DNA of 37,857 bases, taken from NCBI GenBank assembly GCA_022783665.1, contig JALFZJ010000041.1, forward strand, positions 1-37,857. Direction: 5' to 3'. The position numbers were made by a program, and so were the translations under genes. The notes under the pieces are model-generated. The model was not told where the DNA came from. It saw nothing but the letters and a program-made list of their open reading frames with translations, and made no database searches. Positions 8,758-17,709 of the stretch are shown here, piece by piece; position 1 is the stretch's first letter, and the number at the start of each line of letters is the position of its first letter. Origin of the DNA: Arcanobacterium sp. Its GTDB lineage: Bacteria > Actinomycetota > Actinomycetes > Actinomycetales > Actinomycetaceae.

Positions 8758-10671
8758 TCACATATCACATGCTCGGCCGAGCGGAATATGCGCTTCAACA
8801 GCGCGCACAACCTCATCAGCATCCATGCCGAGCTCGTGGAGAATATCCACGCGCTTGCCCTGCTGGATAAACTCTTTGGCAATACCCATCGCAATCACCG
8901 GCACATGTGAACCGTGGTTCGTTACCTCACGGCTGAGCTCGGTACCTATGCCTCCAGCGGCAAGCCCATCTTCTAGCACAACGCAGCCAGCGTTATTGCC
9001 GACAAGATGTACAAGATCCTCATTGATGGGCAACACCCAGCGCGGATCAACGACAATCACTGACCTCCCTGCGCTGCGAATGACGCGCGCCGCGTCGATC
9101 ATAGTCTGAGTCATTGCGCCAATCCCCACCAAGATAACCGCTGGGATATGAGGAACAATATGCTCATAGAGCACATCGATGGAGCCTATCCTACGTACGA
9201 CGTTGAAGTCGTCGGGCACAGATCCTTTGGGATAACGCAAAAGCGTGGGGCCATCAGTGATTGCCAGAGCCTCATTGAGTTCTGAGCGAAGCGTCGCAGC
9301 ATCACGCGGCACAGCGACTTTCAGCCCGGGCACCATCGCTGCCAGCGAGAGATCCCACATGCCATTATGTGATGCGCCGTCATCCCCTGTGATTCCTGAA
9401 CGATCCAAACAGACCGTTACACTCTCATGATGAAGTGCAATATCCATCAGGAGTTGGTCAAAGCCACGATTCATAAACGTGGAGTACAGCGCGACGACTG
9501 GATGCATACCACCGCGTGCAAGGCCGGCGCTCATCGTCATTGCGTGCGCTTCAGCAATCCCGACGTCGAAGACTCGCTCAGGAAACTGCGCTTTCATTGC
9601 CCCCAAACCAACCGGCAGCATCATTGCGGCCGTCACGCCTACGATCGATTCGTCTTGACGAGCCGCTTTGACGATCTCTTCTGCAAACACAGAAGTCCAC
9701 CCGAAACGCGATTCCTCCAACGGTAAACCCGTTTCAGGATGGATTTTGCCGATGGCGTGGAAATGGTCATCAGAATTGTCTTCAGCCGGCTTATATCCTC
9801 GCCCTTTTTCGGTAATCACATGCACTACCACCGGCCCACCGAAGTGCTTAGCCATTGCGAATGCCTCTTCAAGCTCGGCGATATCGTGCCCATTAATTGG
9901 GCCTAAATACTTCAGCCCCAGAGAATCAAAGATGCCTGCGTCAATGAGGATTTCCTTCATACCACGCTTGATGCTCCGCAGTGCACCATAGGCAACCTGC
10001 CCGGGAGCACCCGCACCTTTGAGAGTGCGTTTCCCCCATTGAAGAAACTGCTCATAGTTCTTATTGACCCGCACAGCGTCAAGTTTTCGTACAGGATCAA
10101 GGTGCCTGATGATGCCACCCACTGTTGGTTGGTATGAGCGCCCGTTGTCGTTAAGTACAATCACGAGGGGGCGCATCCCCTGCTCATCGTGTTGGCCTTC
10201 AGAGATATTGTTCAACGCCTCCCAGGCCATGCCGCCCGTCATAGCACCATCGCCGATCACTGCTACAGCAGTGCCCTGCGTGCCTGTGAGAGCCTTAGCT
10301 CGCGCGATACCATCTGCCCACGACAACGCCGTAGACGCATGAGAATTCTCCACGATATCGTGTTCAGACTCTTCACGCGAGGGATACCCGGAAATACCAC
10401 CGCGCTGACGCAAATGCGAAAAATCAGTGCGACCTGTAAGGATTTTGTGCACGTAAGATTGGTGCCCGGTATCGAATACAATGGCATCCGTCGGCGAATC
10501 GAATACGCGATGAAGAGCGATCGTCAATTCCACCACACCAAGATTCGGCCCGAGATGCCCGCCAGTTTTCGATACATTGGATACTAGGAACCGGCGAATC
10601 TCGCGTGCGAGCTCTTCAAGCTGAGGGATACTTTTTCCTTGAAGATCATGTGGGCCTTGAATGTTCAACAC
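8758..10671 (-). CDS. dxs: 1-deoxy-D-xylulose-5-phosphate synthase
   Basis: Condenses pyruvate and glyceraldehyde 3-phosphate into DXP using thiamine diphosphate, the first step of the MEP isoprenoid pathway. The 637 residues match the usual length. Visible are GGHLGPNLGVVELT (37-50), FDTGHQSYVHKILTGR (66-81), and the ThDP-binding stretch from GDG at 140-142 to NN at 154-155. Also present are the pyrimidine-domain VGIAEAHAMTMSAGLA with the catalytic Glu, then DRSGITGDDGASHNG. The C-terminal transketolase domain is complete. Start is GTG 10671, with a G-rich run (GGGGG) about 10 bases upstream. The acnA terminator upstream suggests its own transcription. Isoprenoid units made here would feed the polyprenyl synthase at 32572. 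Confidence 0.96.
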   Translation of the reverse strand: MLNIQGPHDLQGKSIPQLEELAREIRRFLVSNVSKTGGHLGPNLGVVELTIALHRVFDSPTDAIVFDTGHQSYVHKILTGRTDFSHLRQRGGISGYPSREESEHDIVENSHASTALSWADGIARAKALTGTQGTAVAVIGDGAMTGGMAWEALNNISEGQHDEQGMRPLVIVLNDNGRSYQPTVGGIIRHLDPVRKLDAVRVNKNYEQFLQWGKRTLKGAGAPGQVAYGALRSIKRGMKEILIDAGIFDSLGLKYLGPINGHDIAELEEAFAMAKHFGGPVVVHVITEKGRGYKPAEDNSDDHFHAIGKIHPETGLPLEESRFGWTSVFAEEIVKAARQDESIVGVTAAMMLPVGLGAMKAQFPERVFDVGIAEAHAMTMSAGLARGGMHPVVALYSTFMNRGFDQLLMDIALHHESVTVCLDRSGITGDDGASHNGMWDLSLAAMVPGLKVAVPRDAATLRSELNEALAITDGPTLLRYPKGSVPDDFNVVRRIGSIDVLYEHIVPHIPAVILVGIGAMTQTMIDAARVIRSAGRSVIVVDPRWVLPINEDLVHLVGNNAGCVVLEDGLAAGGIGTELSREVTNHGSHVPVIAMGIAKEFIQQGKRVDILHELGMDADEVVRAVEAHIPLGRACDM

Positions 10672-10762
10672 AGATGCGATCCCCCACTTGTTGCCAACAG
10701 AAACTAACCCCTGATTCTACCACGTGTGCTCACACACACCGCACCCGCACAGAAAATGCAGA

Positions 10763-10796
10763 GTGGGCGGAAATACAATCGGAAATTTCCGCCCAC
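10763..10796 (-). terminator. Hairpin terminator after aconitase
   Basis: A perfect 12-bp inverted repeat, GTGGGCGGAAAT (10763-10774) against ATTTCCGCCCAC (10785-10796), with a 10-base loop. It lies 87 bp past the aconitase stop on the minus strand. The downstream minus strand has only a short T-rich stretch (TGCATTTTCTG), so it may be only partly intrinsic. It separates acnA from dxs. Confidence 0.65.
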
Positions 10797-10882
10797 CCTG
10801 CTCTGTGCCTGTTCAAGCGACGCATCTGCGACGCCGTGCGCGACGGCAGTCAGCGTCCGGCATCTACCACAGCACCATTACC

Positions 10883-13555
10883 CTACGCAGCGAGCTGACG
10901 CAGAACGTATTGCAAAATACCCCCATTACGGAAATAATCTGCTTCACCTGGTGTGTCGATGCGTACAACCGCGTCAAATTCGATCACAGAACCATCGTCT
11001 TTGCGTGCGCTCACATGTACGCTCTTCGGAGTTACGCCGTCGTTGAGTGCTTCAATACCCTCGATATCGAAGGTTTCCGTGCCATCCAAGCCCAGCGAAT
11101 CAGCATTTTCACCAAGCGGGAACTGCAACGGAAGCACACCCATGCCGATCAGATTAGAACGGTGAATACGCTCAAAACTCTCCGTGATGACGGCTTTCAC
11201 GCCGAGAAGGGCGGTTCCTTTAGCAGCCCAGTCACGCGAGGAGCCTGAACCGTATTCTTTGCCCCCGAGTACAACCAACGGGATGCCAGCTTCCTGGTAT
11301 GCCTGCGAGGCATCAAAGATCGTATCTTGCTCGCCCGTCAGGAAGTTCTTCGTGAAACCACCCTCAACGCCGTCGAGAAGTTGGTTACGCAAACGAATAT
11401 TGGCAAACGTTCCACGGATCATAACCTCGTGGTTGCCACGGCGCGAACCGTAGGAGTTGAAATCCGCGCGTTCCACCCCATGCTCGCTCAGGTACTTCCC
11501 TGCTGGTGAATCTGGTTTGATCGCGCCCGCCGGGGAAATGTGATCGGTGGTCACCGAATCACCGAGTTTGGCAAGCACACGTGCGCCCTTAATATCAGCT
11601 ACGGGTTCAGGCTTCTTGCCCATTCCATCAAAGAACGGCGCCTTGCGCACGTACGTTGAAGCATCGTCCCATGAGAACGTCTCGCCTTCAGGGGTGTTCA
11701 AGCCCTTCCAGCGCTCATCTCCTTCAAAGACGGAGGCATAGTTGCTTCGATACATCTCCGAGTCGATCGCTGAGTCAATCGTCGCCTGTACATCTGCCGG
11801 ATCTGGCCAGATATCTTTAAGGTAGATGTCGTTTCCATCGTGATCCTGGCCGAGCGGCTGGGTGTCGAAGTCGAAATCCATTGTACCGGCAAGCGCATAA
11901 GCGATTACGAGGGGCGGCGATGCAAGATAGTTCATCTTTACATCTGGGCTGATCCGGCCTTCGAAGTTGCGGTTACCAGAGAGTACTGCCGTCACGGTCA
12001 AATCGCCGTCAACAACAGCGTTGTGGATCGGATCTGGCAACGGGCCAGAGTTACCAATACACGTGGTGCAACCGTAGCCCACAAGGTGATATCCGAGCTC
12101 TTGTAAAGATGGCCACAGATTCGCTTTCTCATAATAGTCTGTTACAACCTTTGAGCCTGGCGCCATCGACGTCTTAACCCAAGGCTTCGATTTCAACCCT
12201 TTCTCCGCGGCGTTCTTTGCAAGCAAACCTGCCGCAATCATCACCGCAGGGTTCGACGTATTCGTACACGACGTAATTGCAGCGATGACGACGTCACCAT
12301 TGGTCAATCTCGTCTTCTCGCCGTTATCCAATTCCACCGCAACTGGTTCCGTAGCAGCGTCTTCGGCGCGATAGTCTGGGAGCGCCTTTTCAAAGGCGTC
12401 TTTCGCCTGGGCTAGTTCAATGCGGTCTTGAGGGCGTTTGGGGCCAGCAATCGACGGCACAACCGTGCCGAGATCCAGCTCGAGGTATTCAGAATACTGC
12501 GGCTCGCGGCTCGGATCGTGCCACATGCCTTGCTCTTTAGCGTATGCCTCAACGAGGGCGAGACGCTCTTCGTCGCGACCCGTCAGACGCAGATAATCGA
12601 TGGTGACGTCGTCAATCGGGAAAATCGCCGCAGTGGAGCCGAATTCTGGGCTCATATTGCCAATGGTTGCACGGTTTGCGAGAGGCACTTGCGCCACGCC
12701 GTCACCGTAAAACTCTACGAATTTGCCCACTACCCCGTGCTTGCGAAGCATCTCGGTAATCGTCAATACAACGTCCGTTGCGGTAGCTCCTGACGGAATT
12801 TGCCCCGTTAGCTTGAAGCCCACAACGCGCGGAATCAGCATCGACACTGGCTGACCCAACATTGCTGCCTCCGCTTCGATACCGCCGACGCCCCAGCCGA
12901 GTACACCCAGACCGTTGACCATCGTGGTATGGGAATCAGTACCTACGCAGGTATCCGGATAGGCCTGGGTGACGCCATCCACATCTTTCGTCATCGTGAC
13001 GCGTGCAAGGTATTCGATATTGACTTGGTGCACAATGCCCGTGCCTGGCGGTACAACCTTAAAGTTTTGGAAGGCTCCCTGCCCCCAACGGAGGAATTGG
13101 TAGCGCTCCCCATTGCGCTGATATTCGATTTCCATATTGCGTTCGAAGGCGTTGCCGTTGCCGAACACATCCACTTGAACAGAGTGGTCGATCACCATTT
13201 CTGCAGGATTGAGTGGATTGATCTGCTCAGGATCACCACCAAGGCCAGCTACCGCCTCACGCATCGTGGCAAGGTCAACCACACACGGCACGCCAGTAAA
13301 GTCTTGCATGACGACGCGTGCTGGCGTGAACTGAATTTCCTTATCTGGCTCCGCATCGGGATTCCAATTCGCGAGGGCATTGATGTGATCAGCCGTTACG
13401 TTCGCGCCATCTTCGGTGCGAAGAAGGTTTTCGGCTAGGACTTTGAGGCTGTAGGGAAGTTTCTCGAGCCCTGGTACCGCATCGAGGCGGAAGATCTCAT
13501 AGTGTTTATCGCCCACTGCGAGGGTGGACTTGGCCTTAAAGCTATCAATGCTCAT
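10883..13555 (-). CDS. acnA: Aconitate hydratase A
   Basis: Interconverts citrate and isocitrate in the TCA cycle. From ATG 13555 the protein has 890 residues, the standard AcnA/IRP-type length. The [4Fe-4S] ligands are Cys430 in [10 protein letters not shown] and Cys496/Cys499 in [10 protein letters not shown]. Later come [11 protein letters not shown], the swivel-domain SRRGNHEVM and [16 protein letters not shown] 13555 is preferred over GTG 13561 because AGGAG ends five bases before the ATG and would overlap the GTG. It is monocistronic by layout: a strong promoter with an operator-like palindrome upstream, a hairpin terminator downstream. Mycobacterial-type aconitases can moonlight in RNA binding, but nothing here shows that. 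Confidence 0.97.
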   Translation of the reverse strand: MSIDSFKAKSTLAVGDKHYEIFRLDAVPGLEKLPYSLKVLAENLLRTEDGANVTADHINALANWNPDAEPDKEIQFTPARVVMQDFTGVPCVVDLATMREAVAGLGGDPEQINPLNPAEMVIDHSVQVDVFGNGNAFERNMEIEYQRNGERYQFLRWGQGAFQNFKVVPPGTGIVHQVNIEYLARVTMTKDVDGVTQAYPDTCVGTDSHTTMVNGLGVLGWGVGGIEAEAAMLGQPVSMLIPRVVGFKLTGQIPSGATATDVVLTITEMLRKHGVVGKFVEFYGDGVAQVPLANRATIGNMSPEFGSTAAIFPIDDVTIDYLRLTGRDEERLALVEAYAKEQGMWHDPSREPQYSEYLELDLGTVVPSIAGPKRPQDRIELAQAKDAFEKALPDYRAEDAATEPVAVELDNGEKTRLTNGDVVIAAITSCTNTSNPAVMIAAGLLAKNAAEKGLKSKPWVKTSMAPGSKVVTDYYEKANLWPSLQELGYHLVGYGCTTCIGNSGPLPDPIHNAVVDGDLTVTAVLSGNRNFEGRISPDVKMNYLASPPLVIAYALAGTMDFDFDTQPLGQDHDGNDIYLKDIWPDPADVQATIDSAIDSEMYRSNYASVFEGDERWKGLNTPEGETFSWDDASTYVRKAPFFDGMGKKPEPVADIKGARVLAKLGDSVTTDHISPAGAIKPDSPAGKYLSEHGVERADFNSYGSRRGNHEVMIRGTFANIRLRNQLLDGVEGGFTKNFLTGEQDTIFDASQAYQEAGIPLVVLGGKEYGSGSSRDWAAKGTALLGVKAVITESFERIHRSNLIGMGVLPLQFPLGENADSLGLDGTETFDIEGIEALNDGVTPKSVHVSARKDDGSVIEFDAVVRIDTPGEADYFRNGGILQYVLRQLAA

Positions 13556-13578
13556 GGGCACTCCTTTGTGTTGTGTTC

Positions 13579-13590
13579 ATGTGATCACAT
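13579..13590. promoter_or_regulatory. Perfect 12-bp palindrome in acnA leader
   Basis: ATGTGATCACAT reads identically on both strands. It lies between the predicted transcription start (about 13610) and the aconitase ATG. CRP/GlxR sites have six bases between TGTGA and TCACA; here the halves abut, so it is not a standard CRP site. It could be a second operator or chance. Confidence 0.3.
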
Positions 13591-13616
13591 TACGCGATAT
13601 CCTGCTCTTAGCCACC

Positions 13617-13645
13617 ATCATATCTCGACATCAAGATATTCACAA
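13617..13645 (-). promoter_or_regulatory. Aconitase promoter
   Basis: Read on the minus strand: -35 TTGTGA (plus-strand 13640-13645), a 17-bp spacer, and -10 TATGAT (13617-13622). Both boxes are close to the sigma-70 consensus. Predicted start is near 13610, giving a leader of about 55 bases with a proper ribosome binding site. Confidence 0.65.
13621..13638. promoter_or_regulatory. Operator-like palindrome inside the aconitase promoter
   Basis: The 18-mer TATCTCGACATCAAGATA matches its own reverse complement at 14 of 18 positions, with perfect TATCT/AGATA outer arms. It fills the spacer and touches the -10 box, the expected place for a repressor. The TCTTGA/TCAAGA half-site is MarR-like in look. 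No regulator is adjacent, so the binding protein is unknown. Confidence 0.5.
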
Positions 13646-13812
13646 TTGCCTACAGGTTCGCGTTCAGTGTCGATCATGTCTCATTCTAATAGATCTGCCC
13701 CAGTGCCACGCTTAAATGTGTCTGCAACGCTCGACCCTTCAGCCGCGCTCCCGCACCGCTCCTAGGTATACAGTCACGTCTGCGTGTACCACGCCTCAGG
13801 GCTCGCAAAACC

Positions 13813-15081
13813 TCAGCGCGCCATAGATACGACTGTTTCGATATGGTGAGTATTGGGGAAGAAATCCAAAGCAACCGCATTCTCCACCCTCCAGCCGTGA
13901 CGCACGAATACCGATATATCGCGCGCCATTGCGGCTGGATCGCAGCTTACAAGCACCATACGATGAGCCTTGCTTGAGGCAATCACCTTCGCCGCGTCAA
14001 CGCCGAGGCCAGCCCGGGGCGGATCTGCAATCACAATGCTGGGCTGCACATCACGAAGCGCCTCAGCCGTACTCTGTGCGTCAATCCATCCTTGGCGCGC
14101 CTGCGCCCAAGGATACGTGCCAAGATTGAACGCGCCATTATGCACCGCCGTCTGTGATCCCTCCACGCTCAACAAGCGCCCCCGTGAGCCCACGGCCTGC
14201 GCAAGAGGTAGGGAGAGCAAGCCTGCGCCTGAAAAGAGCTCGAGCACGCGGTCAGCGCGATCAACCTGTGCATACTTCATCACGCAGCGAACGAGAGCTG
14301 CTGGAGCTGCGAAATGTACCTGCCAAAATCCGCCCGATGCAAGCCGGTATTCGAAATCGCATTCGCCAAAACTAACCCGCTCAGTAATCCAGGCATTTTC
14401 CTTAGCGCGATCCACGCTCTCGTACTGCTCGCCATCTCGTAACGGCATGACGCCTGAGGCTCCTACCGCAACGGCTCCACCAACGCTTGGAGCTACGATA
14501 TGCACACGCTCGCCTTTATCGAAGAAACCATCAAGTGCGCCGGCAAAGTGAGCGCCGCGCGCGATGGTTTCCACGGCAAGAGGCATTGATGAGATTGCAA
14601 CAATGCGGTGCGAATGCTCCTCGTACATTCCGAGCCCGCCAGGCAGCACCACCGCATCATATCGCGTGCGCGTGTACCACCCATCGCGCGTCGAGTCAGG
14701 CAAGCTACGCGGCGCGAGATTGAAAGGAGCAAGTGCATCAACCACTTCCTCCCCACCGATACGGGCGAGCTGGTTATTCACAACTCTTGCCTTTAGCTCG
14801 TGTTGATAGTCAAGGCGCACATGCCCTAAATCAGCCGCACCCGTGCTACCAATACGCCCTTCAGGCCAAGGATGATCGATCCGATACGCTGATGCACCCA
14901 GCACATCCACACAGCGAGCTTTGACGAAGCGTTTTTTGCTTTGATACACGCGAGCACGCACCGTTTCACCGGGCAAGGCGCCGCGCACAAACGCCGTCTT
15001 TCCCTCGCTTGTGCGCCCTACCGCGAAGCCGCCATGAGCAAAATCGGTAACTGTGAGTGTGATGACCGAATTCTCAGGCAT
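13813..15081 (-). CDS. TRAM-domain class I SAM-dependent RNA methyltransferase (RumA/TrmA family)
   Basis: Probable uracil-C5 methyltransferase acting on rRNA or tRNA. The 422 residues comprise an N-terminal TRAM/OB domain (1-62), a middle domain and a Rossmann methyltransferase domain. SAM motif I is LELFSGAGLLSLPLA. DPPRAG follows, then the catalytic Cys380 in VSCDPAAMARD and the terminal FFPNTHHIETV. The Fe-S cysteine cluster seen in RlmD is absent: the matching stretch reads GSTGAADLGHV, with no Cys. ATG 15081 overlaps the permease stop by eight bases (ATGCCTGA) and GGTGA lies three bases before it, so it is translationally coupled to the permease. The functional link between the two is unknown, though the pairing recurs in actinobacteria (Rv2689c-Rv2690c, from memory). 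Confidence 0.88.
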   Translation of the reverse strand: MPENSVITLTVTDFAHGGFAVGRTSEGKTAFVRGALPGETVRARVYQSKKRFVKARCVDVLGASAYRIDHPWPEGRIGSTGAADLGHVRLDYQHELKARVVNNQLARIGGEEVVDALAPFNLAPRSLPDSTRDGWYTRTRYDAVVLPGGLGMYEEHSHRIVAISSMPLAVETIARGAHFAGALDGFFDKGERVHIVAPSVGGAVAVGASGVMPLRDGEQYESVDRAKENAWITERVSFGECDFEYRLASGGFWQVHFAAPAALVRCVMKYAQVDRADRVLELFSGAGLLSLPLAQAVGSRGRLLSVEGSQTAVHNGAFNLGTYPWAQARQGWIDAQSTAEALRDVQPSIVIADPPRAGLGVDAAKVIASSKAHRMVLVSCDPAAMARDISVFVRHGWRVENAVALDFFPNTHHIETVVSMAR

Positions 15082-17002
15082 TATTCACCACGCTATTGCC
15101 CGTGCTATTGCCTGAAGCGGTAAGGGAATCTCCCAACGCCTGCATCGTTGTATCAAAGGATACGTCGTCATACTCGAGCGAACCCTCAGGCTCAGGGTCG
15201 GCATCGAGCCGGAATGGCACCTCCGTGACCATCACTCCATCGAGTAGACGCAGCTCAGTAATAATCGCGGGAGTGGTGTGGCGGACGAAGAAGCGCTGCC
15301 ATGAGCTCGTCGAGATGACTTTCGTGACGAAGATACATACGACGTCGTTAGGGTGCAGCTTGTGGAACTGCCGAACGAACTCGATTACAGGCCCGCGTGC
15401 CGCCCCCTTGGGCGTACCGAGAATAGTAAGCGGTACGGGAAGGCGAGCTTTCTCCCATTCCTTGCGAAGCGCACGAGTACGCGTCGGATCAAAATCTACA
15501 CACAGCCCTTGAAGCGAATCGAGGCGCATGGATCTTGCCCAGCTCACTGCACGCAACGTTGCCGCATCGATATGGTCAATCAAGACGAAACCGTGTGCTC
15601 GAGTCGGGATCGTGTGATGTTCGATCGTCGATCCAAGGTCGAGATACTCGGTGATTTTCCCTAGGCCACGCCTATACACAAGCAGATACGCCGTAGGCAC
15701 CACAAGACTCAACGCCGTAGCTAGCGTCCAACTCGAATGAACTAGTGTGATCACCACAATCAGGCCGCCCCACACGAGACCGCCACTGCGGAAAAACCAC
15801 TTGGAACGCACAGCAGCTGCGCGTTCGTCACCATCGGTGGAATCGTGAAGTACAGACTTCGATCTTGACACCATCGCGACCGCTGTCGCTAAAGCAATAA
15901 GGAAAGCAACACTTACAAACACCATCGCCAGTGCCCGCGTAGAATCCAAAAACAACAAAACGATAGCCGAAAGAGATGCAATCAGCAGCACAGCCCAGCG
16001 CCGCGACGATTGCGCATCTTGAGCGGCAAGACGACGAGGCAACAGACCGTCGATCGAAAGCTCCCGAAGTAATCGAGGCAACTGGCGATAAGAAGCATAG
16101 GCTGCCGCAAGGCCGGAGGCAGCAAAAATCGTAGCAATGACTGTGCGTCCGATATCACCCCACATTGCCACAGCGATCGAAAGAGCAGGAATGCCGAGTC
16201 GCAACCCTGGTAACTCAAGCTTGCCCACGAAATACATGGTGACGGCGATAACCACCATGAGCGGAACACCTACGGTGTAGGCATGGGATACCGGGGTACG
16301 CCGAAGCTGTGGAGCCACCATCACCCGCTCACTCGTTACCACATACACTGCGGCCGGTAGCAATGCCCCAAGCACGCCAGCAAATCCGGAAGCGAGAGTA
16401 TCTTGGCTAGCCTCGGCGCGATAGGCTTCATGGCGTGCAGCAATGATTTGTTCAAAATTGATAGCTCCTACTGCTTCTGCCACAAGGGCATAGCCGAGTA
16501 ATACTGCCAATGTGAGTGCACCGAGGATAGCAAGTGTGCGAATGATCGGCATACGCCCCGCATAGGTTCGGATGAAAATCGGGATTGGCACGATGAAAGT
16601 GAGGGCCGCAGCGAGGTAATGATCCATCCCTTCGAGCGGGATAATTGCACTGAGCGACGACACAACAAGTTCAATTCCAAGCATCACGAGAACCGCCAAC
16701 GCGAGGATCCGCGCAGCGCCTACCACTATCCCAACCCATGTGCCCGCATAGCGCGATGCGAGTTGGTGCGAAGATCGCCGTGGAGCGATTGCCGTCACGC
16801 GCGAATTCATGGCAACCACAAGCGCGAACGCTATGATTCCCGCAAGAAGCGCCCACAGCACTTGTGTGAACGTATAGAATGTCGGCAGTGCGCGCAAAAT
16901 AACCTGCGGAGTAATAATTGCCGCAAGAACCACAACTATCACTTCGCTAGTATTATTGATAGCGAGCGCTTCGGTACTCGTTTTCTTCCACATCAGAATC
17001 AA
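15074..17002 (-). CDS. APC-superfamily permease with C-terminal cytosolic domain, KimA-like
   Basis: A 642-residue membrane protein with about 12 hydrophobic segments (roughly 18-440) and a soluble C-terminal domain (about 465-590). The soluble part contains VDFDPTRTRALRKEWE, a PNDVVCIFVTKV strand, and ELRLLDGVMVTEVPF. This layout matches KimA-type potassium importers, whose C-terminal domain binds c-di-AMP. Two RCK/TrkA genes are divergent 38 bp away, which also points to potassium. However, the TM1 signature SSDALSSVAY of KimA reads STEALAINNTSE here, so substrate and coupling may differ. Annotation pipelines would say amino acid permease. Start TTG 17002 is favoured by GAGGG seven bases upstream; ATG 16993 is the alternative. 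The final ~50 residues are acidic and low-complexity. Confidence 0.8.
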   Translation of the reverse strand: MILMWKKTSTEALAINNTSEVIVVVLAAIITPQVILRALPTFYTFTQVLWALLAGIIAFALVVAMNSRVTAIAPRRSSHQLASRYAGTWVGIVVGAARILALAVLVMLGIELVVSSLSAIIPLEGMDHYLAAALTFIVPIPIFIRTYAGRMPIIRTLAILGALTLAVLLGYALVAEAVGAINFEQIIAARHEAYRAEASQDTLASGFAGVLGALLPAAVYVVTSERVMVAPQLRRTPVSHAYTVGVPLMVVIAVTMYFVGKLELPGLRLGIPALSIAVAMWGDIGRTVIATIFAASGLAAAYASYRQLPRLLRELSIDGLLPRRLAAQDAQSSRRWAVLLIASLSAIVLLFLDSTRALAMVFVSVAFLIALATAVAMVSRSKSVLHDSTDGDERAAAVRSKWFFRSGGLVWGGLIVVITLVHSSWTLATALSLVVPTAYLLVYRRGLGKITEYLDLGSTIEHHTIPTRAHGFVLIDHIDAATLRAVSWARSMRLDSLQGLCVDFDPTRTRALRKEWEKARLPVPLTILGTPKGAARGPVIEFVRQFHKLHPNDVVCIFVTKVISTSSWQRFFVRHTTPAIITELRLLDGVMVTEVPFRLDADPEPEGSLEYDDVSFDTTMQALGDSLTASGNSTGNSVVNNA

Positions 17003-17006
17003 GATT

Positions 17007-17020
17007 ACGCCCTCGGGCGT
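17007..17020. promoter_or_regulatory. Perfect inverted repeat between divergent permease and RCK genes
   Basis: ACGCCC-TC-GGGCGT has 6-bp perfect arms and lies in the 38-bp space between the two divergent starts (17002 and 17041). Part of it (GAGGG on the minus strand) is also the likely ribosome binding site of the permease. It could be an operator controlling both directions; this is inferred from position only. Confidence 0.35.
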
Positions 17021-17040
17021 TGTAAGGTAGCGTCAGTTCC

Positions 17041-17709
17041 GTGCATTTCGTCATTATGGGTTGTGGGCGAGTTGGCTCCACACTAGCCGTCAATCTCTCT
17101 CGCCGAGGGCACTCTGTTGCAATTATTGATCAAGACTCGGATGCGTTCCGGCGTCTACCTGATGACTTTGATGGCCAGCAAGTGACGGGCGTGGGCTTTG
17201 ATCGAGACGCTTTAATCCAAGCAGGAATTGAGGATGCACAGGGTTTTGCAGCGGTATCAAATGGCGATAACTCTAATATTATTGCGGCCAGGGTGGTGCG
17301 AGACACCTTCAACGTGAAGAACGTTGTGGCTCGCATCTACGATTCCTCACGTGCGGATATCTATGAGCGTTTAGGCATTAGCACAGTTCCTACCGTGAAG
17401 TGGACGGCTGACCGAATGATGCGCAGGCTCATCCAGCTCGGGCCAAATACTGAATATGTGGATTCCATGTATCAGATGGCTCTTTTCCACGTGGATCTTC
17501 ACGAGTCGTGGTATGGAGTGCACTGCGAGGATATAGAACGCAATACGAAAGCAAAAGTGGCATACGTCGGGCGTGGCACAAAAGCGCGCCTGGCTCGCCC
17601 TGATCACGTCATCCAAGACGGCGACGTACTCTATATGATTGCCCCTTCGGAGCGTACGACTGCGATTCAACGTATTTTGAATCATGCCGTGCAGGAGGAT
17701 CACCTGTGA
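17041..17709 (+). CDS. TrkA/RCK family potassium channel regulatory protein (CeoB-like)
   Basis: A cytoplasmic nucleotide-binding regulator of potassium transport. The 222 residues show an RCK_N Rossmann fold with the glycine motif GCGRVGS near residue 8 and an acidic residue closing strand 2 (VAIIDQD). An RCK_C domain occupies about 135-215. There is no membrane segment, so it must partner with a separate transporter. GTG 17041 is preceded by a possible -10 (TAAGGT, 17023-17028) 12 bases upstream, leaving almost no leader. Its TGA overlaps the start of the second RCK gene by four bases. No Trk/Ktr channel subunit lies in the window; the divergent APC permease is the obvious local partner. 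The arrangement matches ceoB-ceoC of mycobacteria. Confidence 0.88.
   Translation: MHFVIMGCGRVGSTLAVNLSRRGHSVAIIDQDSDAFRRLPDDFDGQQVTGVGFDRDALIQAGIEDAQGFAAVSNGDNSNIIAARVVRDTFNVKNVVARIYDSSRADIYERLGISTVPTVKWTADRMMRRLIQLGPNTEYVDSMYQMALFHVDLHESWYGVHCEDIERNTKAKVAYVGRGTKARLARPDHVIQDGDVLYMIAPSERTTAIQRILNHAVQEDHL

Noticed and set aside
8486-9109. 207-codon plus-strand frame between the RNase D-like gene and dxs
   Set aside because: Overlaps the ends of two secure genes in other frames, with a His/Ser/Thr-rich translation and no domain. The intergenic part is only 186 bp.
12929-13438. 169-codon plus-strand open frame opposite aconitase
   Set aside because: It lies fully inside acnA, which has all catalytic residues; the frame has no recognisable domain and is a shadow of the coding strand.
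13579-13590. CRP/GlxR site reading of ATGTGATCACAT
   Set aside because: CRP-type sites need about six bases between the TGTGA and TCACA halves; here they abut. Kept only as an unassigned palindrome.
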